Assembly: GCF_008710275.1 (NCBI RefSeq)
Contig: NZ_VYQE01000003.1
Span: forward strand, 558,001-622,000
Source of the DNA: Histidinibacterium aquaticum
Lineage (GTDB): Bacteria; Pseudomonadota; Alphaproteobacteria; Rhodobacterales; Rhodobacteraceae
Direction: 5' to 3'
Length of the DNA stretch: 64,000 nucleotides
Part shown: positions 55,154 to 64,000 of the stretch, one piece after another
How positions within the stretch are numbered: position 1 is the stretch's first letter
How the letters are laid out: the number at the start of each line of letters is the position of its first letter
Made by a program: the position numbers and the translations under genes
Notes under the pieces: model-generated
Databases searched by the model: none
What the model was told of the DNA's origin: nothing
The model's input: only the letters and a program-made list of their open reading frames with translations

Positions 55154-55184
55154 ACGCCCCTGCAGTCCGCTGCGGGGGCGTTTT
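55154..55184 (+). terminator. Intrinsic terminator after the fad cluster
   Basis: A 12-bp stem with one mismatch (55154-55165 with 55170-55181) has a TCCG loop and is followed by TTTTCG. It ends transcription of the fatty-acid operon before the convergent GNAT gene. Confidence 0.88.
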
Positions 55185-55196
55185 CGTATTCGGGGA

Positions 55197-55646
55197 TCAG
55201 TCGGTGAGCGGCTTCTCGAAGTAGACCCGGCGAAAGCCGTCCTCGATCCTGCGTCCGGTCTCGCGGTAGCCGAGCCGGGGGTAGAGCGTGAGGTTCGCGG
55301 TCATCGCCTCGTTGGTATAGAGCGTGACCGCGCGGCATCCGCGCGCGCGGGCCGTCTCCTCGCAGAAGGCGATGAGGTCGCGCCCGATCCCCTGCCCTGC
55401 CGCCTCGGGGCGGACGGCGACATTCTCCAGCAGCATGGCGTCGCCCTCGGGCCGAAAGACGATGAAGCCGCGCATATGGCCTTGCTCGTCACTCTCGACC
55501 CAGACCTGCCCGGCCGCGACGAGGGCCCGATAGTCGGCACCCATCGGCGCGGGCTCCCGGCCGATCCGCGTGACGTAGGGGGCGTAGGCACTTCGGGCAC
55601 AGGCGCGGAGGCCGTCCGCGTCGGCGGCGGTAGCAATGCGTATCAC
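55197..55646 (-). CDS. GNAT-family N-acetyltransferase
   Basis: A 149-residue GCN5-type acetyltransferase. The acetyl-CoA loop is EAAGQGIGRDLIAFCEE, preceded by LLENVAVRP and followed by GCRAVTLYTNEAMTANLTLYPRLGY and a YFEKPL end. It may acetylate a small molecule or a protein N-terminus; no substrate can be named. The start at 55646 leaves 6 bp before the map stop codon, so the two are in one operon. Confidence 0.92.
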   Translation of the reverse strand: MIRIATAADADGLRACARSAYAPYVTRIGREPAPMGADYRALVAAGQVWVESDEQGHMRGFIVFRPEGDAMLLENVAVRPEAAGQGIGRDLIAFCEETARARGCRAVTLYTNEAMTANLTLYPRLGYRETGRRIEDGFRRVYFEKPLTD

Positions 55647-55652
55647 GCAGGC

Positions 55653-56402
55653 TCAGCCCGGACGGGTGACGACGATGGGCTGCCGGTCCGTGGCGACGAC
55701 CGTATGCTCGTACTGCACGACCGGTGCGCGGGGCTCGCTGTAGAGCGTCCAGCCATCCTCGCCCTCGGTGGCCCAGAGCCCGCCGTTGGAGAGGAAGGGC
55801 TCCACCGTGATGACCTGCCCCTTGCCGATGCGGCGGCGGTCTCCGCGCGTGGGCCATGTCGCGATCTCGCCGGGCTCCTCGTGAAGCGCCCGGCCCACCC
55901 CGTGGCTCGCGAGACTCCGGATCAGGGTGTAACCGCGCTCGGAGGCGAAGCGGCCGATGGCCTGCCCGATGCCCGCGAGCGGGCGGTCGCTGCCGACCTG
56001 CGCGATACCGATTTGCATGGCGCGCCTGCCGTCCCGGCAGAGACGCTCCATCGATTTGTTCACCGGCGGTACGCGAAAGGTCGCGCCCGTGTCGGCGAAG
56101 AAGCCGTCCTTCGAGGCGGAGACGTCGATGTTCACGAGGTCGCCCGCCGCGATGACGCGCGGCCCGGGGATGCCGTGGGCGATCTCCTCGTTCACGCTGA
56201 TGCAGGTCGCGCCTGGAAAGCCGTAGGTGGACCGTGGCGCGGAGACCGCGCCCTCCTGCTCCAGCAGGGCGGCACCGATCCCGTCGAGTTCGGCCGTCGT
56301 CATGCCGGGCTCCATGGCCGCCGCCATTGTCTTCATCGTGTTGGCCACGATGCGGCCGATCTCCTTGAGACCGTCCAACTCGTCTTCGTGCGTGATCGTC
56401 AC
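55653..56402 (-). CDS. map: Methionine aminopeptidase, type I
   Basis: A 249-residue di-metal enzyme that removes the initiator methionine. Metal ligands are Asp93 (VNIDVSA), Asp104 (FFADTGATF), His167 (SHGVGRALH), Glu201 (VEPFLS) and Glu232 (YEHTVV), with the substrate-binding His76 (EIAHGIPG). I place the start at a GTG (56402), giving TITHEDELDGLKEIGR, the usual beginning; an ATG at 56444 would add 14 residues without similarity. This may be a second map gene besides a housekeeping copy elsewhere; that cannot be checked here. Confidence 0.92.
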   Translation of the reverse strand: MTITHEDELDGLKEIGRIVANTMKTMAAAMEPGMTTAELDGIGAALLEQEGAVSAPRSTYGFPGATCISVNEEIAHGIPGPRVIAAGDLVNIDVSASKDGFFADTGATFRVPPVNKSMERLCRDGRRAMQIGIAQVGSDRPLAGIGQAIGRFASERGYTLIRSLASHGVGRALHEEPGEIATWPTRGDRRRIGKGQVITVEPFLSNGGLWATEGEDGWTLYSEPRAPVVQYEHTVVATDRQPIVVTRPG

Positions 56403-56472
56403 GTCGGCCCCCCGCGTCCGCTTCCGGTCCCTTCTAGCGGCCATCGCCCGCGATGTCCCACGCCGCAGACGG

Positions 56473-56501
56473 AAAGGGCGCGCCCGCCGAGGGACGCGCC
56501 C
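56473..56501 (-). terminator. Candidate terminator downstream of the second Hint gene
   Basis: Stem GGGCGCG (56476-56482) and CGCGCCC (56495-56501) with a 12-base loop, followed on the - strand by TTTCCG. The T-run is short, so it may be weak. Confidence 0.5.
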
Positions 56502-56537
56502 GGGTGACGCTCATGGGAGAATGGGCGTCGAGTGCCG

Positions 56538-57203
56538 TCAGGCGACGGCGAAGCTCGCCTGGGAGGTCTCGGTCGGGGTAAACCCCTCTTCCGCGATCAG
56601 CGCTTCGACCAGCGCGTCGGCCTCGCCCATGCTGAGAACCTGGTACCGGGCTTCGGCCATGGCGGCCTGCAGCATGCTGCCGCCCACCGGGACGTGGAAA
56701 AGCGCGCCGAGGTTGCCGAAGACGATCTCCTCGCGGCCGGACTCGAAATCCAGGGTCACGATCCGCACGCTGCGGGTCGGCTTCACCCGGCTGATCCCGC
56801 GGTACATCTCCAGCGCGGCGGCCGGCAGCAGGGCGAAGGGGTCGCCGAAGACGTCCTCGGCGATGTCGCTCTCGATCAGCACGGCCTGGCCGGGGAGGAT
56901 CGTGATCTCCTCGCGGTTGCCGAGCGCGCCTTCGGGCACGCGGAGCGGCCAGAGGTCGACGTCGTTCTCGGCCCCTGCCCAGACGTCGAAGACATGCACC
57001 CCGCGCAGGCGCTGAAGGCCCCCGTCGAAGGTCAGGACCTCGTCACCGGATTTCAGGTTTTCGACGGCGGTCCAGCCGCGGCCGGTCGCGACCTTCGTGC
57101 CCGCGAGAATGCCGGCCGTGCCCGGCTCGAGACGGTACTCGGTCTCGGGCCCGGTGCGCTCGTTCTCTCTGCGGTCTGTCGTCTCGGCGATCCAGCGGTA
57201 CAT
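56538..57203 (-). CDS. Short Hint-domain protein without the nucleophilic cysteine
   Basis: A 221-residue protein. It has a Hint-type module (AGTKVATGRGWTAVENLKSGDEVLTFDGG) aligned with the other Hint gene in the window, but the residues before GT read GIL-A, with Gly31 where the nucleophile Cys157 of the other protein (CFTPGT) is expected. The rest contains ALGNREEITILPGQAVLIESD and REEIVFGNLGALFHVPVGG. No signal peptide is visible. It may be a structural or inactive relative. The ATG at 57203 gives MYRWIAE; the frame is open to 57287. Its job is unknown. Confidence 0.75.
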   Translation of the reverse strand: MYRWIAETTDRRENERTGPETEYRLEPGTAGILAGTKVATGRGWTAVENLKSGDEVLTFDGGLQRLRGVHVFDVWAGAENDVDLWPLRVPEGALGNREEITILPGQAVLIESDIAEDVFGDPFALLPAAALEMYRGISRVKPTRSVRIVTLDFESGREEIVFGNLGALFHVPVGGSMLQAAMAEARYQVLSMGEADALVEALIAEEGFTPTETSQASFAVA

Positions 57204-57344
57204 GGCAGTGTCTCCGGCGTGCTTCAGAAGCAGCGGGCATGATTCCCGAGACCGGTTTTGGAGCACTTCGCGGCAATATTGGGGCATCGTCGCGGATCTG
57301 AGGGAAATCGGTCGGATAGCGGACGACTGTCCTCAAATGGACGA

Positions 57345-57998
57345 TCAGTACACGTCAAAGGTGTAATCGAAGCGCTCGATATCTCCAAAAGTTAGCCTCT
57401 CGACCCGCTCCGCGTCCGAATCACTGTAGCAGGATCGCCAGTCCTCCGGCCGGTCGCTCGCGTTGGCCCGACCGATGCCCGGATCGAAGCCGAGGTGGTC
57501 CCGGAGGGGCGCGAGGTCCTCCTCGAGGTGCTCGAGCCGGATGTAGAGGTCCGCGCGCTCGCGCCCCGCGCCGTCCGTCATGTAGCTCGAATAGGGGCTC
57601 GCCCGGAGCGATGCCTCGGTCTGCGGGTGGGCGAGGAAGGCGCTGAAGTCAGTCCGCCGGGCGAGGGCGACTGCGGGATGGTCGAAGCTCTGCGCCCGCA
57701 GCCAGTGATAGTAGCTCACCATCCGGGCCCAGGGATTGCGGACGAGGGTGAAGACGAAGAGCCCGTCGAGCTCGTCGCGGTCGTAGAGCCCCTCGGCCTC
57801 GGCCACCGTCGAGTGCTTCCAGAGCCGGCCGGCGGTGCGGACCCCCTTCAGCCGTCCCTTGCGGCGTCGGGCCTTGGGCGTGTCGCCGACGAGCAGGTCG
57901 TCCGCCATGGCCCGCTTTTCCAGAGCCAGCGCCATGGAGGTGCCGCCGGTCTTGGGGATGTGGACGAAGAGATAGCGCCGCCCGCGGGAGAGGATCAT
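57345..57998 (-). CDS. Sulfotransferase-like protein
   Basis: A 217-residue protein with the PAPS-binding signatures of sulfotransferase family 2: FVHIPKTGGTSMALALE (5'-PSB loop with Lys) near the N-terminus and FTLVRNPWARMVSYYHWL (3'-phosphate loop with Arg and Ser). It should transfer sulfate from PAPS to a glycan or other acceptor in the cytoplasm or Golgi-like equivalent, i.e. to a cell-surface polysaccharide precursor. It follows the glycosyltransferase-like gene by 7 bp, so both are probably co-transcribed and modify the same glycan. Confidence 0.88.
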   Translation of the reverse strand: MILSRGRRYLFVHIPKTGGTSMALALEKRAMADDLLVGDTPKARRRKGRLKGVRTAGRLWKHSTVAEAEGLYDRDELDGLFVFTLVRNPWARMVSYYHWLRAQSFDHPAVALARRTDFSAFLAHPQTEASLRASPYSSYMTDGAGRERADLYIRLEHLEEDLAPLRDHLGFDPGIGRANASDRPEDWRSCYSDSDAERVERLTFGDIERFDYTFDVY

Positions 57999-58005
57999 CG
58001 CGCGG

Positions 58006-58878
58006 TCAGAACCATTGCCCGGGCTCCATCAGCCCGAGGTCGAGCAGCTGCCGCGACTCCCAGGAAAAGGCCGCGGAGTTGCGCCAGTGAAAATCGGGGA
58101 TGTCGAAGGTCGAGCCGGGATTGCGCTTCAGCGCCTTCGCCGTGCGGAAGGAACAGACCGCTGCCGTCGGGCTGTGATGCCAGGGACAGGCGTAGGTGTT
58201 CATCTCCTCGTCCGAGAGCCGGTGGTCGGGCAGCAGCGTCAGCCCCGGCTTTGCGCGGAAGAGGGAAATGCGGTCGATGCGGCGGCGGTTCTTCGGGATG
58301 TGCTCCTCGAACCGCCAGCGCAGACCGCCGAAGAAGTCCATCTGCCGGTCGAGCCAGGCGTCGTCGCGGCCGGTCCGGTTCAGCGCGTAGTAGCCCGCCA
58401 CATCGAGATGCGCGTCCTGGATGGAGACGGCGGAGGGATGGGCCTGCAGGTCGCGGGCGTAGAGGTCGACGACATAGGTCAGCACGGACTCGCGCCGCTC
58501 TTCCGTCGCGAAGGCGGCGAGTTCGCCCACGGTGCGCGTCTCGCAGAAGGGATAGAAGAGGTACTCGGCATTGTAGCCGTAGTGCATCCAGGTGCCGGGT
58601 GCGGCGGCGATGCAGGCGTTGACCACCCCGGTCAGCGCGTCCTCGGCCAGGGTGTCATGGTCGACCCGGTGCAGACGCTCTGCCTCCTGCGCCGAGATCC
58701 CGGCGCCGAAGTCGAAGGCGGGCGGGGCGAAGGCGACGATCGTCCGGAAGCCACGCGCGAGGTGATGGCGGAGCGTGCTGTCGACCTCGACCTCGTCCTC
58801 GACGAGGACGAGCGCCACCGGCCCCTGCTTCAGCGCGCCCGAGCGCAAAAAGCTCCTCAGATCCTCGTGATGCCGCAT
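58006..58878 (-). CDS. Glycosyltransferase family 2-like protein
   Basis: A 290-residue protein. The N-terminal [36 protein letters not shown] resembles the NExxxL/IxxHL-type start of family-2-like glycosyltransferases (Glyco_tranf_2_4), where a short nucleotide-binding strand is followed by a loop. Later segments contain [31 protein letters not shown] and [31 protein letters not shown]. The substrate and donor are not predictable. It is followed by the sulfotransferase gene 7 bp later and is divergent from miaB, 107 bp away. A role in surface polysaccharide decoration is inference. Confidence 0.68.
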   Translation of the reverse strand: MRHHEDLRSFLRSGALKQGPVALVLVEDEVEVDSTLRHHLARGFRTIVAFAPPAFDFGAGISAQEAERLHRVDHDTLAEDALTGVVNACIAAAPGTWMHYGYNAEYLFYPFCETRTVGELAAFATEERRESVLTYVVDLYARDLQAHPSAVSIQDAHLDVAGYYALNRTGRDDAWLDRQMDFFGGLRWRFEEHIPKNRRRIDRISLFRAKPGLTLLPDHRLSDEEMNTYACPWHHSPTAAVCSFRTAKALKRNPGSTFDIPDFHWRNSAAFSWESRQLLDLGLMEPGQWF

Positions 58879-58985
58879 CTGCCGCCCGCGTTCCCCGTCC
58901 GCGCGGGAGGCTGCCCCGCCCGCCCCCGCATTGCAAGCGCGCGGCCCCTTCGGTAGAGACGCGCGGTGATTGCGGAGGACCGGAC

Positions 58986-60287
<1,302 letters not shown>

Positions 60288-60372
60288 CCACCTGACGTCG
60301 CGGCGGGATCGCGTCAGAAATCTGTCCTTTTTGAGGCCGGCTTCTGGATAGAGGCTCCGAGTCCTTGGGGTT

Positions 60373-60404
60373 GTTTCCCTTAAGTATACAATATCAAGGG
60401 AAAC
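60373..60404. promoter_or_regulatory. Inverted repeat GTTTCCCTT-N14-AAGGGAAAC
   Basis: Perfect 9-bp arms (60373-60381 and 60396-60404) surround a 14-bp AT-rich centre containing GTATAC. The element lies about 100 bp before the OmpA-like gene in the miaB-OmpA gap. It is unusual in this GC-rich window and has the shape of a dimer-binding site or a leader hairpin. Confidence 0.45.
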
Positions 60405-60504
60405 TTCTTTCAATGTGACCGGATTTCGTTAAAGGTCCGAACCCGGAGGCTCTCCCGATCGTGATCGGGAAGCCGATGACGAAAACGGATACGGGGTCGG
60501 AGCA

Positions 60505-61089
60505 TTGGTCACATTCTTTACGAAACTGGCTGCGCGCACGGCGGCGCTAACGGCGGCCGCGGCGCTCGGGCTGGCGGCCTGGGCCGGCACCGCGGCGGCG
60601 CAGGATCGCATCACCGTGACCGGGCAGATCGAATGGGGCGTCTATGTCGACATGGACGGCTGCATGCACTGGTGGGCCGACGGCGGGCTCGAGGGCTACA
60701 TGGTCACCCGCTTCCATCCGGAGACCGGCCGGCCCTACTGCCTCGACCGCAACACCTGCATGGTCGAGAACACAGACACGCTCTTCGCCACCGACAGCCA
60801 CACGCTGACCCACTCGGGCCGCGCCCGGCTGGAGCAGTTCTTCCGCACCGCCAACGCCTTCTCCTATGCCATCTACGGGCATACCGACGAGCGGGCGAGC
60901 ATGGAGTACAACCAGGCGCTGTCCGAGCGGCGCGCCCGGTCGGTGGCCGAGGTCGCCCGCTCCGTCGGTGCGGTCGTCGAGCGCCAGATCGGCTTCGGCG
61001 AGACCCGCCCCGTGGCCCAGGGCCACAACGAGCATGCCTGGCGGCAGAACCGCCGGGTCGAAGTCGTCTGCTACCGTCTGCCGGAGTAA
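60505..61089 (+). CDS. OmpA-family protein with an unnamed N-terminal Cys module
   Basis: A 194-residue exported protein. A signal peptide (about 1-32, AAAQ) is followed by a module of 35 residues (45-79) bounded by Gly45 and Cys79 with cysteines 53 and 79, then the OmpA C-terminal domain from about residue 93: TLFATDSHTLTHSGRARLEQFF, YGHTDERASMEYNQALSERRARSV and NRRVEVVCYRLPE. The domain should bind peptidoglycan. The start is a TTG (60505) with GGAG close by; no other in-frame start exists downstream of the upstream stop at 60430. The next gene encodes a lipoprotein with the same module. Confidence 0.82.
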   Translation: MVTFFTKLAARTAALTAAAALGLAAWAGTAAAQDRITVTGQIEWGVYVDMDGCMHWWADGGLEGYMVTRFHPETGRPYCLDRNTCMVENTDTLFATDSHTLTHSGRARLEQFFRTANAFSYAIYGHTDERASMEYNQALSERRARSVAEVARSVGAVVERQIGFGETRPVAQGHNEHAWRQNRRVEVVCYRLPE

Positions 61090-61093
61090 TAGA

Positions 61094-61411
61094 ATGCGCA
61101 TTGCACTCATCACGTCGCTTCTGCTGACCGCGGTAGCCGGCTGTACCGCCCAACCCGCGGAGGGTCCGCGCCTCATCGCGGTCGCCACGGACAGCGCCAT
61201 CGTCAACCGCGACACGCTCGAGGACGAGCCCTTCGGCATCGCGGTGCTTCCCGACGGCTGCCAGGCCTGGATCGGCGACAACGCCGCCGAAGGCTACGCC
61301 GCGAACCGCTTCGATCCGCAGTCCGGCCTCCCGGTCTGCTCCGACCGGCTGCCGCCCGGCGCCGTGATCGGCAACATCCAGCAGACGGGCTTCCCCGACA
61401 TCCTGCCGTAA
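61094..61411 (+). CDS. Small lipoprotein sharing a module with the OmpA-like neighbour
   Basis: A 105-residue protein with signal sequence and lipobox AVAGC (Cys17). Residues 48-82 align without gaps to residues 45-79 of the OmpA-like protein, sharing 16 of 35 residues (for example D-G-C, W, E-G-Y, R-F, P, G, P, C), followed in both by x-D-R. The gene starts 4 bp after the OmpA stop, so they are co-translated. Both proteins probably reach the outer envelope and may bind each other or the same ligand. A strong terminator follows. No known family is recognised. Confidence 0.8.
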   Translation: MRIALITSLLLTAVAGCTAQPAEGPRLIAVATDSAIVNRDTLEDEPFGIAVLPDGCQAWIGDNAAEGYAANRFDPQSGLPVCSDRLPPGAVIGNIQQTGFPDILP

Positions 61412-61433
61412 GGTCGGAGGGAAATCCGAGATC

Positions 61434-61461
61434 AGGCCGCGGCATCGTCCGCGGCCTTTTT
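61434..61461 (+). terminator. Intrinsic terminator after the lipoprotein gene
   Basis: Perfect 9-bp stem AGGCCGCGG/CCGCGGCCT (61434-61442 with 61449-61457) with a CATCGT loop, followed by TTTTTC. It separates the miaB/OmpA/lipoprotein transcripts from phoH. Confidence 0.9.
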
Positions 61462-61553
61462 CATGCCGGTCGCGTGACAATCCGCCGTCCTCGCTTGCGC
61501 CCCCCTTCGCGAGTTGCGAACATGCACCCGAGGCACGAGCTCTGGAGACCCGT

Positions 61554-62549
<996 letters not shown>

Positions 62550-62554
62550 ACGCC

Positions 62555-63043
62555 ATGCCGGTTGACGTCATCGCCGAGGACGACCGCTGGGCGGCCATCC
62601 CGCTGGAAGAGATCTCCGAGCGCGCCGCCAGTGCGACCCTGGAGCGCCTCGGCCTGGAGCCCTCGGCCTGGGAGGTCGCGCTGCTGGCCTGCGACGATGC
62701 CCGCATCGCCGATCTCAACGGCCAGTTCCGCGGCCGGGCCGCTCCGACCAACGTCCTCTCCTGGCCGAGCGAAGAGCGGGGCGCAGCCATTCCGGGCGAG
62801 ACCCCGCACGCGCCTGACCTGACCGACCCCGAGCTCGGAGACATCGCCATGGCCTTCGAGACCTGCGAGCGGGAAGCCCGCGAGATGGGCAAGGACCTGC
62901 CCACGCATGTGACGCATCTTGTCGTTCATGGGATTTTGCATCTTTTGGGCTACGATCACGTCCGTGACGAAGATGCCGCTCTGATGGAGGGGCTCGAATC
63001 AGAGATACTTGGCAAACTGGGGTTGCCGGACCCATATGGGTGA
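62555..63043 (+). CDS. ybeY: Endoribonuclease YbeY (rRNA maturation)
   Basis: A 162-residue metal-dependent RNase for 16S rRNA 3'-end maturation and ribosome quality control. The zinc site is HLVVHGILHLLGYDH (His125, His129, His135). The N-terminal part has ADLNGQFRGRAAPTNVLSWP. It follows phoH after 5 bp and precedes the CorC-like gene by 54 bp, which is the conserved order of this operon. Confidence 0.96.
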   Translation: MPVDVIAEDDRWAAIPLEEISERAASATLERLGLEPSAWEVALLACDDARIADLNGQFRGRAAPTNVLSWPSEERGAAIPGETPHAPDLTDPELGDIAMAFETCEREAREMGKDLPTHVTHLVVHGILHLLGYDHVRDEDAALMEGLESEILGKLGLPDPYG

Positions 63044-63097
63044 CGATGTTTAGGCAGGTCTCGGGATTGGCCCGGGCCCGCATGATGGTAGGAGACA

Positions 63098-64000
63098 ATG
63101 GGAGATACGACCGAAGGGTCGCCTGGTGCGGCGCAGAGCGCGCAGCCCGACCCTGACAGCGGAGCCGACGACGCGCAGACGCGCGGCTTCTTCGCCCGCA
63201 TTTTCGAAGCGCTTTCGCCCGGTGACGACGCGTTGGCGCCCTATTCCAACGGACATGGACTGAGCGCGGCCGCCGGCCCGATCCTCGGCATGGCGAACCT
63301 TCGCCGCATGAGGGTCGAGGACGTGTCGATCCCGCAGGCGGACATCCATGCCGTCTCGATCGAGGCCACGAAGGACGAACTCGTCGCCGCCTTCCGCAAG
63401 AGCGGCAAGACACGGCTTCCGGTCTTCGAGGGGACGATCGATACGCCCGTGGGCATCGTGAACCTCAAGGACTTCGCGTTGAAGTACGGCTTCAACGGCA
63501 ACGGGCAGGAGATCGACCTCAAGGCGATGCTGCGCCCGCTCCTCTATGTCCCGCCCTCCATGCCGCTCGGCGTTCTCCTGCAGAAGATGCAGGCCGAACG
63601 GATCCACATGGCCCTGGTGATCGACGAGTACGGCGGCACCGACGGGCTGGTGACGATCGAGGACCTGCTCGAACAGGTCGTCGGCGACATCGAGGACGAG
63701 CACGACATCGACGAGGCCCGTCAGTGGACGCGCGAACGCGAGGGCGTCTACCTCGTCCGCGCCAAGACCCCGCTGGACGAGTTCGAGTCCGAGATCGGCC
63801 TGAGCCTCACCGACCACGAAGAGATCGACGAGGAAGAGATCGACACGATCGGCGGTCTCATCTTCATGCTCGCCGGACGGGTCCCCGCCCGGGGCGAGGT
63901 CGTGCTGCACCCCACAGGGGTGGAATTCGACGTGATCGACGCCGATCCGCGCCGGATCAAGCGGGTCCGTGTCCGCCTCCCCGAGGCACGGGACCACTGA
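63098..64000 (+). CDS. Hemolysin/CorC-family CBS-domain protein
   Basis: A 300-residue cytoplasmic CorC/HlyC-type protein, reported as a magnesium/cobalt efflux-associated factor (YbeX). It has tandem CBS domains from about residue 70 ([40 protein letters not shown], then [35 protein letters not shown]) and a C-terminal CorC_HlyC domain ([21 protein letters not shown]). The TGA stop is the last codon of the window. In related genomes lnt comes next; it would lie outside. Confidence 0.93.
   Translation: MGDTTEGSPGAAQSAQPDPDSGADDAQTRGFFARIFEALSPGDDALAPYSNGHGLSAAAGPILGMANLRRMRVEDVSIPQADIHAVSIEATKDELVAAFRKSGKTRLPVFEGTIDTPVGIVNLKDFALKYGFNGNGQEIDLKAMLRPLLYVPPSMPLGVLLQKMQAERIHMALVIDEYGGTDGLVTIEDLLEQVVGDIEDEHDIDEARQWTREREGVYLVRAKTPLDEFESEIGLSLTDHEEIDEEEIDTIGGLIFMLAGRVPARGEVVLHPTGVEFDVIDADPRRIKRVRVRLPEARDH

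Overview
The window looks like a chromosomal segment of a high-GC alphaproteobacterium of the Rhodobacteraceae/Roseobacter type. This is inferred from the gene families and gene order: atpHAGDC without atpIBEF, homospermidine synthase, Hint-domain proteins, DUF1236, DUF2125 and DUF952, and the miaB / phoH / ybeY / CorC-like order. Coding density is high and intergenic regions are short. Several starts are GTG or TTG. I see no rRNA, tRNA, CRISPR array, insertion sequence, prophage or integrase.

Layout. 1-4.96 kb: a partial circularly permuted ATP-grasp gene, a YedK/HMCES abasic-site protein, two small secreted four-cysteine paralogs, a periplasmic 5'-nucleotidase and a DUF952 protein. 4.96-9.6 kb: pyrD, then capsule export genes (kpsT, a kpsE-like gene with a long cytoplasmic N-terminus) and kdsA. 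9.7-20.1 kb: mixed housekeeping and accessory genes (DUF1801, SGNH hydrolase, wrbA, cupin, SH3/DUF1236 envelope protein, nadE, DUF305 membrane protein, ppk2, a sirtuin, an H-type lectin, an MFS transporter). 20.7-25.6 kb: F1 ATP synthase operon. 25.9-30.7 kb: methyltransferase, gloB, clpA. 30.7-34.7 kb: a MotA/ExbB-like plus MotB/OmpA-like pair whose MotB-like partner carries about 700 residues of predicted coiled coil. 34.7-42.2 kb: ChaC-like, DUF2125, extensin-like peptidase, tyrA-hisC, homospermidine synthase, a degenerate channel-like protein and DUF4396. 42.4-47.8 kb: rpsD, a Hint protein, an LpxR-like protein, a MATE pump and two thioesterases. 47.9-55.2 kb: two MerR regulators followed by a fatty-acid beta-oxidation cluster (acyl-CoA dehydrogenase, thiolase, FadB-like protein). 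55.2-58.9 kb: GNAT, map, a second Hint protein lacking the nucleophile, a sulfotransferase and a glycosyltransferase-like protein. 59-64 kb: miaB, then an OmpA protein and a lipoprotein that share an unnamed module, then phoH, ybeY and a CorC-like gene ending at the window edge.

Most promising observations: (1) the stator-like pair with a giant periplasmic coiled coil; (2) the OmpA-protein/lipoprotein pair sharing a 35-residue, ungapped, 16-identity Cys-bounded module, placed inside the conserved miaB-phoH locus; (3) two tandem secreted four-cysteine paralogs; (4) a family of at least three dispersed hairpin repeats; (5) several strong inverted repeats in front of ushA-like, kdsA, clpA and ompA-like genes. 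All family assignments rest on reading motifs, not on database searches.
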